A stretch of 64,000 nt of DNA. Source: Imbricaverruca yamaguchii (Eukaryota > Arthropoda > Thecostraca > Neoverrucidae). A program made the translations under genes and the position numbers. Below the pieces are notes generated by a model, which had not been told where the DNA came from, searched no databases, and worked only from the letters and a program-made list of their open reading frames with translations. Shown here one piece after another: positions 1 through 12,639 of this stretch (the stretch's first letter is position 1; every line of letters starts with the position of its first letter). The DNA is taken from positions 545,001 to 609,000 of the forward strand of contig JAOTOL010001634.1 in NCBI GenBank assembly GCA_034440575.1, in the 5' to 3' direction.

Positions 1-957
1 GCATCATCCCTCCCTCCGTCCCACACACTGGTGTGGCATCATCCCTCCCTCCGTCCCACACACGGGCGTGACGCCATCCCTCCCTCCGCCCCACACACTG
101 GTGTGGCACCATCCCTCCCTCCGTCCCACACACTGGTGTGACGTCATCCCTCCATCCGTCCCACACACGGGCGTGACGCCATCCCTCCCTCCGTCCCACA
201 CACGGGCGTGACGCCATCCCTCCCTCCGTCCCACACACGGGCGTGACGCCATCCCTCCCTCCGCCCCACACACTGGTGTGGCACCATCCCTCCCTCCGTC
301 CCACACACGGGCGTGACACCATCCCTCCCTCCGTCTCACGCACGGGCGTGACGCCATCCCTCCCTCCGTCCAACACACGGGCGTGACGCCATCCCTCCCT
401 CCGTCCCACACACTGGTGTGAACCTAACGTGCGTGACGCCATCCCTCCCTCCGCCCAACACACTGTTGGCATCATCCCTCCTCCCCCAATACACTGGTGT
501 GGCACCATCCCTTCCTCCGTCCCACGCACGGGCGTGACGCCATCCCTCCCTCCGTCCAACACACGGGCGTGACGCCATCCCTCCCTCCGTCCCACACACT
601 GGTGTGGCACCATCCCTTCCTCTGTCCCACACACGGGCGTGACGCCATCCCTCCCTCCGTCCCACACACGGGCGTGACGCCATCCCTCCCTCCGTCCCAC
701 ACACTGGTGTGGCACCATCCCTCCCTCCGTCCCACACACGGGCGTGACACCATCCCTCCCTCCGTCCAACACACGGGCGTGACGCCATCCCTCCCTCCGC
801 CCCACACACGGGCGTGACGCCATCCCTCCCTCCGTCCAACACACGGGCGTGACGCCATCCCTCCCTCCGCCCCACACACTGGTGTGGCACCATCCCTTCC
901 TCCGTCCCACACACGGGCGTGACGCCATCCCTCCCTCCGTCCAACACATGGGCGTGA
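1..957. repeat. 35-bp minisatellite, about 27 copies, open at the window edge
   Basis: Tandem 35-bp units share the core CCATCCCTCCCTCCGTCC. Two main versions alternate irregularly. One carries CACACACTGGTGTGGCA, which is nearly self-complementary; the other carries CACACACGGGCGTGACG. A diverged patch lies at about 421-490. Because 35 is not a multiple of three, reading frames run open through the array on both strands and give repetitive pseudo-proteins; these are not genes. The array ends at about 957 and probably continues beyond position 1. Confidence 0.95.
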
Positions 958-2130
958 CGGCGAATTGACCAGATGTCTGGAGTACTTGCAAGATGAACGT
1001 CTACTTTTCATCCACTCTCCTTCTGGGCGCTTCTGCTCTCCTTCTGAGCCCTTCACGTCATGTACGCCATCTGTAGTGCATCACACGGTGCAGTTTGATG
1101 CGGTGCCAAATGAACGGCTGTGGTCGGCATCCGGGAGCGATTGGAACGCTTCGGTGAGCGCTGCTGTGAAGTCATGTTTTCTGACTGGGTTTTTCCATGT
1201 GCTCCCGTTCCGTCCGGTCAGACAGGCCATACCTAGGCCGTGGTCGGCCGGCCTGATCCTCTGTGCGGTGACGTAAGCAACGATAAACAGATCTCTGGCA
1301 CATGCACTAGGTTATCAATTCCGTCCATGCATGGCAGCAAGCAAAGCAGGACTCGCGATAAGACAGCACGTGCTTGTAGGAATTCCTTATGAATAAATGT
1401 ATAACTTCCTTGTTTCGAAAAATGAATTCCACTTCGCTGTAGTGCGAGCAGCCATTGTCTCGGCTTTGCTAGCTTCGTGGCGGACGGTACACTGACGGCA
1501 CGGAGAGGCACCTGATCAGTGCACTGAGTACCAGCCATGCCGACGCTCTGACGCGTTGCTGACTAACTGGTAACTGTTATTGGCATTGGATGCCACTTTT
1601 TGCGAACATTTTGAAGGCATCGCCTGGATTACCCTCATTTGTTGTGACTTGCATGTTACATTGGCTGATTTTTTTATCGTGACCTGGTCCGCTGGTGTAT
1701 TTTCTTTCTTCAGTTTATTCAGCGGACCGATTGACGGTCGTGACGGCGAAACGTTGCACGCGAGCCTCTGATTTTGCCATGCAATTCCGAAAGACTTGCG
1801 GACTCGCTTACTGCTCAGGCTATGTCGAATTACGAGGCGCTTAGACGAGGCTGATTCGTATAGTCACCGGGTATGGCGTACGGTCAGGTTGATGTTGCTC
1901 ACTCTGCGCCAAGCAGCCCGCGGCGGCTGTGCGCTGGCCGCGGGCTTGTCTCGGTTTGCCGGCCAGAGAAGTGAGCAACTCACGGCCATCGCCAGGCGGT
2001 GCGAGCACACAGCCGAACGCCGCACCATCGCCGCTCGACCGTCGCCTTCACGCCTGGGCGACGTTCTGTCCCACCGGCTGCGCAAAATTGTCGCTGTTGA
2101 GACTGGCCGAGCCTGCCGGCTTAGCCCAAA
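958..2130. other. Unassigned sequence, no gene recognised
   Basis: This is single-copy-looking DNA between two minisatellites. Open frames of 60-160 codons occur on both strands, but none shows a recognisable motif, and the longest run into the neighbouring 19-bp array. I see no splice-supported exon. Confidence 0.5.
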
Positions 2131-2313
2131 CCCTCCTGCTCGGCCCAAGCCCTCCTGCTCGGCCCAACCCCTCATGCTCGGCCCAAGCCCTCCTGCTCGG
2201 CCCAAGCTCTCCTGCTCGGCCCAAGCCCTCCTGCACGGCCCAAGTCCGCCTGCTCGGCCCAAGCCCTCCTGATCGAACCAAGCCCTCCTGCTCGGCCCAA
2301 GCCCTCCTGTTCT
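2131..2313. repeat. 19-bp minisatellite, about 10 copies
   Basis: Units follow CCCTCCTGCTCGGCCCAAG with scattered substitutions. Three units are 57 bp, so frames read a 19-residue repeat on both strands; this is a repeat artefact. Confidence 0.93.
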
Positions 2314-2744
2314 GTCGTTTCGTCGCCAACACGGCTGGACATCAGCGGGTCGTCTTCTTGCGCGCGGTGATCTGAAGAGCCTCGCGTGCTGGACGCCATA
2401 GTAGGTGGCACGTTTGGCGCATAATGATGCCGGATCTCCTGGCATTCTACCAGTGTCGTCGTACATCTAGCGGTAGGTCACTGACGAGTGGACAGTCTTG
2501 TCGTAAATCAAACAAAGGAAGCTCATGCAAACGTGCTGCATAATGGTAAATCGTGATGCAGCTTGCAAGGATTCCTTTCGGTGTTGCAGCATTGCATCAA
2601 TAATATTGCAGCACCAAGGCACAAAGCTAGCTTCATGTTAAGTGGAAATTTCGACCTGCAATGATTTAGATGTGAAAGTGTCAAAGTGAACGATAAACAT
2701 ATGCCGATAAACACCTGCACATTGGTTTAGTGTTTCAGCTGCCA
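2314..2744. other. Unassigned spacer between two arrays
   Basis: No repeat, RNA gene or convincing exon is visible. The open frames are short and mostly extend from the 19-bp array. Confidence 0.5.
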
Positions 2745-3009
2745 CATTGTGTTGGTGTTCAACCTGACGCACTTGTGCTGGTGTCTCACATGGCACACCT
2801 ACGTTGGGGTTCTACTTGACACATCTACGTCGGAGCTCCATCCGACACACTTCTGTTAGTGTACCACATGACACACTTGTGTTGGTGTTCCATCTGACAC
2901 ACTTGTGTTAGTGTTCCACTTGACACACTTCTATTGGTGTTCCACTGGACACATTTGTGTTGGTGTTCCACATGACACGATTGTGTTGGTGTTCTACGTG
3001 ACACACTTA
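2745..3009. repeat. 26-bp minisatellite, about 10 diverged copies
   Basis: Units resemble ACTTGTGTTGGTGTTCCA followed by a TGACAC-type end. The period measured between the conserved GTTGGTGTTCC and GTTAGTGTTCC blocks is 26 bp. Copies at the left end are more diverged. Confidence 0.9.
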
Positions 3010-3985
3010 AAGGGGCAGTGATCCGAATACAGCTGCCACCGAGTAGACAATTATGCGCAACACTAGCCTTGACAAATTCCATCTTGGAACTGCACTGTTC
3101 GGAACACGCAAATCGTGCGGTAATGGTACTGAATCACGTAGTAATGGTGCCCGATTCAGAGACAAGCGTCAAGCTCCACTTTCAATTAGTAGAGGAAAAG
3201 GCAACAACGCATCAATCGTGCTTTCTGGGGCTATGTGTTCAGCGATTGAAACTGATCTTGGTACATTCGGGTCCATGGATGCTCAAGTATTTTGCCACAC
3301 AAAAATGACTTCGGTGTATGTATTCAGGGATGATGGAGAACTATCAGAATTCGGTGAAGCCTATGGAAATCTGTGAACCACACTGACGGCGTATGATGAT
3401 ACAGCGCTTCATCTGTTGCTTGATGTGCTTATTAGGGTTTCCCCTCTCCTAGCGCCACTATCTTTAGCTCTCATTTAAGTCTTTGAAGGATGTCGAATAT
3501 CCGGCAGAGGACTGAACAGCCATCCCATCGCCAAGCTCGTTGCCTCTCCACAGGTGTTCTAAAATGCCCAAACTGACGCTGTATTTGCGTTGTTCGATGC
3601 AAGCTAAACCTTGTACCTTCGAAGCGCAGTCAATTTGCATAATAATGATGTTCCTGTGCATATTGTACTTCTGCCAATGGTATGACTGTACGCTAATGTG
3701 TGGCCGGCCTCCGGCTCCTTTCGCGTCTCGCCATAACCCCGCAATGCTTACACGGCGCTGTCTTTGGAATTAATTGGCAAAAATACTTAGTATTTTTAAC
3801 GTAAGCAAAGATGAGACAGAGCTGGTTCGGTGCTGAATATTTCCATCTGCCAGAAAACATCTGCAAACAACCAAGATTATAGTCCTGAAAATGTGGGCGA
3901 GTTAGGGAACATTCACCGCGCTTCAAACTAGTATAAAATGTAAGTCAATGAGAAGCAAAGAGTGCAGCCGTGGCCGCTCGTGCTG
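3010..3985. other. Unassigned sequence
   Basis: Two overlapping + strand frames of about 100 codons (3018-3308 and 3053-3376) cover the same DNA. Neither has a recognisable motif or a clear splice context. Nothing else is visible. Confidence 0.45.
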
Positions 3986-4345
3986 CTCACATGTTGACCT
4001 TCTGCTCACATGTTGGCACGCTGCTTACATGTTGGCATGCTGCTCGCATGTTGACCTTCTGCTCACATGTTGGCATGTTGCTCACATGTTGACCTTCTGC
4101 TCACATGTTGGCACGCTGCTCACATGTTGGCATGCTGCTCACATGTTGACCTTCTGCTCACATGTTGGTATGCTGCACACATGTTGGCATGTTGCTCACA
4201 TGTTGGCATGCTGCCCACATGTTGGTAATGTGCTCACATGTTGGTATGCTGCTCACATGTTGGCATGCTGTCCATATATTGGCATGCTGCTCACATGTTA
4301 GCCTACCCCTCAGATATTGGCCTGCTGCTCATAATGTTTACCGGT
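3986..4345. repeat. 19-bp minisatellite, about 18 copies
   Basis: Units alternate between CTCACATGTTGGCATGCTG and CTCACATGTTGACCTTCTG types. The period is 19 bp. It is unrelated in sequence to the 19-bp array at 2131-2313. The + strand frame over it is a repeat product. Confidence 0.95.
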
Positions 4346-5424
4346 CGGTACTGTGGTCACCCATGTTGAAACACAAGTCGTGGTGTTTGTAATAATTACA
4401 ATAAATATACCTCCACAACTTTACCCCGCGTCTCATATGTAATTTTGCATAGTTATCAGCCTAATGAACGGTTGCTAGATGGATAGATGGACTTCCGGAT
4501 GTTGGTGGTATTAGGCGGTTTCAGACATGCACAAGCGGGGAGTAATCCTCATGACATCTCAATGGCGGAGTCAGGCCATATTAATTACGTTGATTTGAAA
4601 AAATATAACCGAAGATTGGACATATTTAATATATGGATAAGCAAGCAGAGTAGGTTCATTTACCTCATACGGCGAATTTTTAGACTAGTAACAGCTTGTT
4701 TATGTTCAAACTCTGAAAATGTACACCTACATCCGCGCCTTTGATGTCGTCTAGTCAGAAATACGGAAGTCAGACCAAGCAAGCCTGACTTCGGAACTAA
4801 ACATGATAACAACAGCTGGTTGTCGAATTTAGCGTTCTTCAAATGCCAAATATTCCGAGCGCTCGAACACTCTGATCAATATCCCTAGCCAGCTTCAACC
4901 GCGGAAAGTGATTGGCCACTTATGATTGCTATGATGAATTATAATCCACGTTTTAAAAAAATGACATCATCATTTGTTCTCTGATTGCATCATTTATAGC
5001 TGAAACGTGTCAAGCCGACAAACAAGTTATTCTCAGATACACATATTTTGTAAGTGTTGCGGTGCTGTAAACAATTCATTCCACGGGATACATGCTACCA
5101 CTATGTCCCCAACATTGAATATTTGCTGGTGATTCGTCAAATTTATGTTTCTTCCGACAATTCCTACCTTCCGGCCATTATACCAAATGCGGACAGATTG
5201 GATAGTTGCTTCTGTAAATCGAGTGTTTTTCTCTCAAACATTGCCGCAATTTGAATATGTTGGCTGAGTTTTATATTTCATGTATTACATTATAGTTAAA
5301 ACCTCTGGAACATTTCCTATCTACAAATAAAATGCATATATTTTAATGATATGCCCTTCATACTTAGCAAAATCATTCACATTTCATCCCGATGCTTATG
5401 GGCCATCGTGAAACGGGTTATTGT
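4346..5424. other. AT-rich unassigned sequence
   Basis: AT-rich DNA with only short frames (up to about 85 codons) lacking recognisable motifs. No RNA gene was recognised. Confidence 0.5.
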
Positions 5425-6104
5425 TTCGCTGTGCATCTGTTACCTCTGGCTGTCCAGGATATTCTAGGATAAACTCACTGTATAGTTGCTGCGGTTGGTT
5501 GTCCAAAATGTTCTAGGTTAAGCTCGCTGTGCAGCCGTTACCGCTGGTTGCCCAGGATGTCCTAGGTTAAGCTCTCTGTGTAGCTGTTACCGCTGGTTGC
5601 CCAGGATGTCCTAGGTTAGCTCCTGTGCAGCTGTTACCGCTGGTTGCCCAGATGTCCTAGGTTAGCTCTCTGTGTAGCTGTTACCGCTGGTTGCCCAGGA
5701 TGTCCTAGGTTAAGCTCTCTGTGTAGCTGTTACCGCTGTTGCCCAGGATGTCCTAGGTTAAGTCTCTGTGTAGCTGTTACCGCTGGTTGTCCAGGATGTC
5801 CTGGTTAAGCTCTCTGTGTAGCTGTTACCGCTGGTTGTCCAGGATGTCCTAGGTTAAGCTCTCTGTGTAGCTGTTACCGCTGGTTGCCCAGGATGTCCTA
5901 GGTTAAGCTCTCTGTGTAGCTGTTACCGCTGGTTGCCCAGGATGTCCTAGGTTAAGCTCTCTGTGTAGTTGTTACCGCTGGTTGTCCAGGATGTCCTAGG
6001 TTAAGCTCTCTGTGTAGCTGTTACCGCTGGTTGTCCAGGATGTCCTAGGTTAAGCTCTCTGTGTAGCTGTTACCGCTGGTTGTCCAGGATGTCCTAGGTT
6101 AGCA
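5425..6104. repeat. 49-bp minisatellite, about 14 copies
   Basis: Each unit contains AGCTGTTACCGCTGGTTG, then CCAGGATGTCCTAGGTTA and a CTCTCTGTGT link. The period between GCTGTTACCG blocks is 49 bp. The first two units are diverged, and several units carry single-base deletions. Confidence 0.95.
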
Positions 6105-7047
6105 CGAAAGCCGGTTGCCTGGATTAGCAGCAACAAATGTCCAGCATCTACTGGCGGCTTCCATGCGTGTGAGCACGAGGTTCGTCAGTGGCGGATCCAG
6201 GGGAGGAAACGGAGTTACGACCCTCACCCTCAATGTACCTAGTAACGCAACAGTGTGGTCGATGGCAATGAGTCGATCAGTATTAGGGATGGAAAACTAG
6301 CTGTGAAGAGCATTATGGCATCGTGGTATTTGCTATGATGCTGTGACGATGCAACCTTGCTAGTGGCAGTGAATGTCATGAATGTCACGTGTGATGTTAG
6401 TATAATTATAATACTTCAATAGTTTCGCTTAGCGAATGCCTGATGCCAGGTAAGATTAAAGCACGTGTTGTTGTACTGATTAGAAGGTGAATTTCATATT
6501 TGATGACTCTGAATAAGTTTTTTATTGGGTGGTTCACGACGCACTTTATGCCCATTCACGGCTAATGGCGCCGACTATACCGTTTCGCCAGTGGGCCGCG
6601 GGATTGGAAAAAATCTGAAGAAGTGCAGTGCACGACAGCTAGTCATTTTTTGGGGGAAATATTCTTAAAACTTCAAGGAGACGGTCAGGTGAAGTGAAAA
6701 GTAAATAAAGAACAGTTGTTTTGCAATATTACCCCATTCTAGTCGCGTTTTCGGTAAAAAAGGCATTAGTTTCAGCTCATCCTTCGCCTCATTTCGTCCC
6801 AGCCGCTGGGATTTCCCCAAGAGTCGGCACATTTTTTGGCTCGAACCAAGCATTTGCCTGGGACTCTTCTTCCCCACCACCAACTGTACCTATGTACGAT
6901 CAAAATGGGTAAGAATATCCGATCAGAAGGACACGGAGTTGGTGAGCGGAGTATAACCAAATATTTGTCTGGAGCTAGTTTTGGATGAGATAGCCCCAAT
7001 ATGTAATTTGAAGCACCAACTATGCACCTACCAGATCAGTCGTCTCT
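6105..7047. other. Unassigned sequence left of a TTAA element
   Basis: Only short frames (60-75 codons) on both strands and no supported feature. Confidence 0.5.
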
Positions 7048-7878
7048 TTAACCTGCGCCGTCTCTCCGGTCAGATCCTTACACCCCGTCTCGGGGAAGGA
7101 TAGTAACCCCCTCTAAAACCAAACTAAGCGTCGCACAAAAACGAAAGAGGTGTCATCGGAAATCGCTTGACGAGTAGTGTCCGGAGCCACCCTCAAAACT
7201 ATTTCTCCCCAAAAGTGACGTCACCAGGAGCTAGACTCACGACTTTTCACGATGCTTTTATGTTTTTATGTTTCATTATGTGTTTGGCTCTGGAGTGTTC
7301 ATTTTGGGGATATTAGAGAAAAATATTTGGAATGAGAAAAGGACAGCGAAATTGACCAGGGCCATACAATTCCCCCCCAAATTCATTTGGAAATTTCAAG
7401 ATTTTCAGTTCTCAAGTTTTCTTTCATTTTCTTTTTCCAACAGGTAGAGCAGACCGAGAGACGTTGTTGGAAGTCAACTTTCTCCAATATAAAGTGCTTA
7501 CTTTAGCCAGAATCTTCTATTTGAACTGCAATTGGCAAATATGCAAAATTTGCATGTAGTCAAAAACGAAAAAAGAGAGGAAAATTCCACTCTTAAGTTT
7601 TGTTGCATCCCTAAAGATAAGCAAACGCTGAAAGTATCATTAAAATATCTGTATCTGTTAAAGCGTGACGACTGGTTGACCTTTTTGGAGGAGACCTCAC
7701 TTGAACTTGACTAACTCGTTGGCCTTAGATGACCTGACTTCAAGCTTTTGACACGGCATGTCAAACTGATGTGGGAAAAGGTATGCCAAATTTGGGCACA
7801 CTGCCTCGCGCCGTTCGTCCACTATCCGCGAAAAACCTGAGGGGGAGGTTGAAGACCCCTCGAGACGAGACGGGTTAA
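7048..7878. mobile_element. TTAA-bounded, piggyBac-like non-autonomous element, copy A
   Basis: The segment begins TTAACCTGCGCCGTCTC and ends GAGACGAGACGGGTTAA. These termini are imperfect inverted repeats bounded by TTAA, the target duplication typical of piggyBac-type transposons. At about 831 bp it has no transposase frame, so it would be a non-autonomous (MITE-like) copy. Two related copies lie at 27403-29161 and 29158-30004 and share long blocks, such as the ATCCGCGAAAAACCTGAGGG segment near the right end. The superfamily assignment is inference from the termini only. Confidence 0.75.
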
Positions 7879-8392
7879 GGGTATCAAGATCGGCACCGGA
7901 AACTGCTACGCTGCGTCAATGCGTACCTAGAATGCGATGCAACACAGAGGAGTAACACTAGAGCTCGTCTTTTATGCTCGGCTACCATCATGCTGTTGCG
8001 GACTTGAGCCCAGGAGCGCCTCCAGTATTTTTCTAAATGGAGAGGACCAACCGCCAACAAATAAATGTATGGAGAGTGTGTACGGCGCGAAGCATGCCGA
8101 TAATTTGTCGCTTGGCGCGGTGCAAACCCCCAAATTTCTTGTTTGATCTGATGCAATTTTGTGTGGGAGGTAAACGGAGGGACACCACACTTCTCCCACT
8201 CTCCTTAGCTGCGCTTCTGTTTGAGCTCCTCAATGGGTACGCTACTCCTGAACATGAAGGTTGAAATGAACTCTTTGCAATCACCTGCATTAAAAACGAT
8301 ATATAAAGAGTCAAGATGAAAGATGTCAAATTCGCATCGCTCTAATTGATGTATAATGATATATGTTCCCAAAATACTGCATGAGGTCTCTT

Positions 8393-8719
8393 CTACCCCG
8401 CGTGGTGGAGACAACGATTGTAGTCAAATTCTCCACATCTAGCCGTACAAGACCAGGCATACAGCGCTCTAGGTTCTGTGCGAGAAGGGAAGTAACATTT
8501 CGCACATGAGCTATCTGCATTCAATCTCATTTGGCACCATTTTCGCAGTATTTCGGGTCGGAATGACGTAGTTTCGCCAGTGGCAACACCTACTATGCAC
8601 GACAGCATCTGCGATGTCCATGCAGGCTGAACAACTTCTTCACCATCTCTGACGATCTCGTCATGTATATCCTGCATGCCCGCTGACGTGGGAGCTGCCT
8701 TCGTGGAAGACAGGAACAA
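8393..8719 (-). CDS. Orphan ORF, 108 codons, cysteine-containing, unrecognised
   Basis: A 108-residue frame with seven cysteines in its C-terminal two thirds. Its composition is not repeat-like. I recognise no domain, and there is no signal peptide. Splice context is unclear because it could be an exon or a decayed transposon piece. Short + strand frames overlap it, so coding status rests only on frame length. Low confidence. Confidence 0.2.
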   Translation of the reverse strand: MFLSSTKAAPTSAGMQDIHDEIVRDGEEVVQPAWTSQMLSCIVGVATGETTSFRPEILRKWCQMRLNADSSCAKCYFPSRTEPRALYAWSCTARCGEFDYNRCLHHAG

Positions 8720-11067
8720 CTCCGATGCTTTGAGCCGACACAGTGAATATGAAGGTGATGGAGAGTATCAATATATAATGTTTGTTTCGACAGGATACAT
8801 ACAGAATGCAAGCAGAACAATTATGTCCATCGATATGAATGGCCGAAATGTTTTGCCATGGTGGTGTGTTTTTCACCTCCATATGTGCAAAATAGCAATT
8901 AAAATAATAGGCCAATCATAATGAACAAACTGAAATTTGGCTTCCTGGAACAATTGGCCTAATTCTGTCTGGTGTGATTGGATGAAAAATCATGTGTAGC
9001 CTGATTATCTGACGTCACAAATACTGTGTAGCGTGGGTGCGACGTCCATCACGGAGGTGGCAATAGTATTGTGCGGTGCTGTTAGTTGTTAAATTTCAGT
9101 GGTCAACCACAAACCCTAGGGTTCATGCAAAGAGTTGGATGACCATAAACACTCTAACATAAGACTGGTAATTAGATTATGCAATAGCTGTTGGATTAAA
9201 AACGAAGCCAGATATTAATTATCCGTGGTATGTCTCAATACAAAGCGTTTAGAGAGGTGCTACTCTTCCCTCACTGATGGGCCACGGCGACATGCGAAGA
9301 TCAAATCCTTTCTGTTGTACCAAAATATGTTCTTTCCTCCCGCTTCCAGACTGATGTCTTCTCGGGTGCGGTGATGGCTTGTTTGACTGACTGATGGCTG
9401 CGGTGCGGTGAAGCTATGTTTGTTGTCGGAAATAAAATTGTCATCAGTCTATAAATTTCTGCTTCGTCAAGATCAGTAATGCAAGAGAAGCATAACTTCT
9501 CCACTGCCAGGGCAAGGGACCAATATTTTCGCAGTCATTCCCGCCATGCGTAGGTGCTTTTCCTCAGTAGGTCGCACGTAGCGTGCCAAAAGTGATGCCC
9601 TCTTTACGTCACAACGACATCACCCTTCCTCAAATGTTCTACACAGGTAACTTATTCCAATACATCTACATTCTTTACACCACAACGCCACCTTTACCAG
9701 CACACTCTGATGAGAGCACAGTACATAGGTGGCGCCACATGGTCATGGTGGCAGCCTGTTTCAGGATAGAGTATCGCTGTCATGCCACCTTGCCATACCT
9801 CGTGGACACACCACACCCTTGATCTAAATCAATACTAATCGGAGTGGTAGGCATCGGAGAGGCGAAGAAATCCGTTTCCACAAGGCCGAAAATTATACGA
9901 TTGATATATCGTGCTCGATGTTCAACATACAACTCATCAACGTGCTCTATATCAGCCACACCCCCTCTTTCCCCACAACTTTGCACTGGTACTTTGATTT
10001 TGACATAACTTAGTCTGGTACTGATAATACTTGTTGTATAACGTCTTCGCTGCTAAATCTTGCTACGATTAGCCAGTGGAGCAGCAATGGTGTGGGAACT
10101 GCACGCCCTCCCCTCCCTCGAAATATTAGCAACTTCTTCCACTTTGCTGAAAAAGTTATGCGTTACCACATTTGGAAGCACTATTGGCGTTGTACATTGA
10201 AATTAGTTCCGGAATCCTACGCACCGCCTTTTGTGTATCATTTATCTGACGCGCAAGGACATCGAAAACAAGTCACCCTGATGTAGAAGAAAGGAGGAAA
10301 AGAAGGAAAGTAGGTAAAAAGAAGTATGCAATGTATGGAGCTCAGTTCAATGCATATTGGATGCACAGTGCCTATGTTCCATACACCTTGTGCTTTGGCT
10401 TATAGCCTCAGATGTTAGGATAAATATGAACAGCAGTGGTGTAGCTTATGTAATTACATTTCCTGCCACCTGGCGGACGTATTCCACTATCCACGCCGAC
10501 GTAGTGTAAGATATAGAGGACGCTCCCATCCGTATGCTGTAAATTCTGTTTGGTATAGATGTCGCCTTAAACGTCATGAAATGCGCCAAAGGAGCTCAGC
10601 TACTTGCTCAGCACGATAGCTGTCAGTCAGCCGTTATCAAAACTACGCAGCTACTTGAAATCGCACTCTTGCTGAACTGAAAAGTAGCTGCACCTACAAA
10701 ACCGCTCTCCTTCATAATTATTTTCTAAATTTTCGATGAGTTTGACGTTCTTTCCCATACACGAAGAACATATCGACTTAGTTCTTGGTTAAGCTAAGGG
10801 GTCAGCAAGTTCGTTTTGAAAATGCAATTCATTTATGTATTGCTAATTGCATTCATTGTGCTTGCTCATTTGCTTGATTCTTCAATACAGTCTTAGTACG
10901 TTTGAATATTCATCCTGGAGCTCTTTCAACCCGGTGTTTCTGTTCCAGTACTTAGAATGATGACCCGTGATGTGAAGACTGTAATGACCATCCGAGTTGA
11001 TTTATTTACAAATTTTGTGGTTATGGATATTATTTTGTGAATTATAATCTCTTAATCATCTTACTGA

Positions 11068-11430
11068 ATGTCGTTTCAACAACACTGGGGGAATCCCCGA
11101 GTCCTGTCACTGATGAAAGAGATGGTACCCCTTCCTAACTTAGGCAGAAATGTGGTGAATCTGCTTTCCCGAATTGCAACATTCTGGAGAACTCGTAGAG
11201 GTTTAACCAATGCCATGCTTGATCTTCATCTGCGTTATGTGGCGCTGTCATATATGACCTACGAACCGAAGCTAAGGCGACCTTTCAGAAATTCCTACAC
11301 ACCTCAATTCGGTGCCATATTCAACGATTGCGTTGTCATTTGCGTTTCCAACTCAAAGGTTGTCAGCCTACTTCGTCAAGTAAGGCTTGTTTATAGGTGG
11401 CGTGTGGGATTACACAGCATCTACAAGTAA
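11068..11430 (+). CDS. Orphan ORF, 120 codons, unrecognised
   Basis: A 120-residue frame starts MSFQQHWGNPRVLSLMKEMV and ends at a TAA. It is basic, mildly hydrophobic and not repeat-derived. It lies in otherwise stop-rich, moderately AT-rich DNA, which makes its length somewhat unusual. No family motif, signal peptide or splice sites were recognised. It may be a chance frame or a transposon remnant. Confidence 0.2.
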   Translation: MSFQQHWGNPRVLSLMKEMVPLPNLGRNVVNLLSRIATFWRTRRGLTNAMLDLHLRYVALSYMTYEPKLRRPFRNSYTPQFGAIFNDCVVICVSNSKVVSLLRQVRLVYRWRVGLHSIYK

Positions 11431-12031
11431 TAATATGTAGCTGTCATTGCGGTCCTGTCAGAAGCGTATTGTTTCTATTAGGAAATAATTGTTGTCATAT
11501 GAACCGCATTTGTGCATCTCTTGTACATGTGGTACGGCGGCATTCAGCATTGCTGAAATGCGCCTAGTCAAAGTTAGCTAAGCAATACAATGAAAAAGTA
11601 CAACAGAGTGGAGGCCGATCGTTCCTAAATATTTCAAGCAAACTCGTGTGAGTCGTGCAATTTTTGTTGCGTTGAGCTCAAATTGCATCAGGTCGTCTAA
11701 AACCCATTACAATAATGTAATCATTTGTTTCGTATAGCTGGAACCAAGTCCCAGAACAAGCTTCTCCAAGCGCGGACATTTGACTGGTCAGTAATACTAG
11801 CGAAACGCATCGGACGAAGCGTAAACTAATTTGTTGACATGCATACATATAGACGAAAAACTATGCAATCCGAGGCGTTATTTAAAAGAAACCATATAGT
11901 AGAAAAGTGGTATATACCACTACCTTATATTTCAGGTATGTTTCACCCTCGTTCACTCAATTTCTAAACCGTCATTTTAGTGCTGATGATAAACGCAGCG
12001 ATTATTTCATGTTCCAGCGGCGAAAATCTGA

Positions 12032-12307
12032 CTAGTTTCCTGGCATTTCGCTGCTCGGTTCAAACAAACCATGGCATGGGGTGACAATAAATTGAATTAC
12101 CTGTCTACTGACGTGAACCTCACCATCCTTCCCCAATCTTATGGCCGCCACTTTACCGCCGGACATGAAAAATGTCATTACACAAAAGTTGACACTGAGC
12201 ATTCGACCAGGTTTCTCTGGCTGAATTTCCTTGTTAAAAAGCATTGCATTAGTCCGTAGTTCAATGAATTGTACGTCGACTGACGTACATTTCGCCGTCC
12301 TGCTCAA
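12032..12307 (-). CDS. Orphan ORF, 91 codons, unrecognised
   Basis: The frame contains the segments VQFIELRTNAMLFNKEIQPE and KVAAIRLGKDGEVHVSRQVI, with ordinary protein-like composition. No family is recognised. A shorter + strand frame overlaps it. Evidence is limited to frame length and composition. Confidence 0.22.
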   Translation of the reverse strand: MSRTAKCTSVDVQFIELRTNAMLFNKEIQPEKPGRMLSVNFCVMTFFMSGGKVAAIRLGKDGEVHVSRQVIQFIVTPCHGLFEPSSEMPGN

Positions 12308-12639
12308 AATTATAAAGTGTCATTATTTATGTCTTGATTTTTCCAGAGACATGTCTTTTCTTTTCTTTTCAGCCCAACGTACGCATCTACATTGTGCATG
12401 AAGCGTAATAGGTCGATATAAAAATCCTGGTTGAGCTTTCCTGGTCATATCCGCTGGCTGCTTGCCATGCGTGCGGTCGATGTGGGATGTCCAGTGTTCA
12501 CACCATACCGATAAGCGTGTCAAACCTACGTGCAAACTGCCCCGCTGCGGCTCATCAGTGTGAAGCGCAAGAGTATCCAACGCCACTCTCACAGCATACT
12601 TTCACCCTGGAAAGCTGGCACATTCACGGCATGGCCACC

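Larger units (their letters stand above)
7879..12639. other. Long unassigned region with a few orphan open frames
   Basis: No array or transposon terminus is visible over most of this 4.8-kb stretch. Three orphan frames are listed separately (8393-8719, 11068-11430, 12032-12307). The rest holds only short overlapping frames without motifs. Confidence 0.45.
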
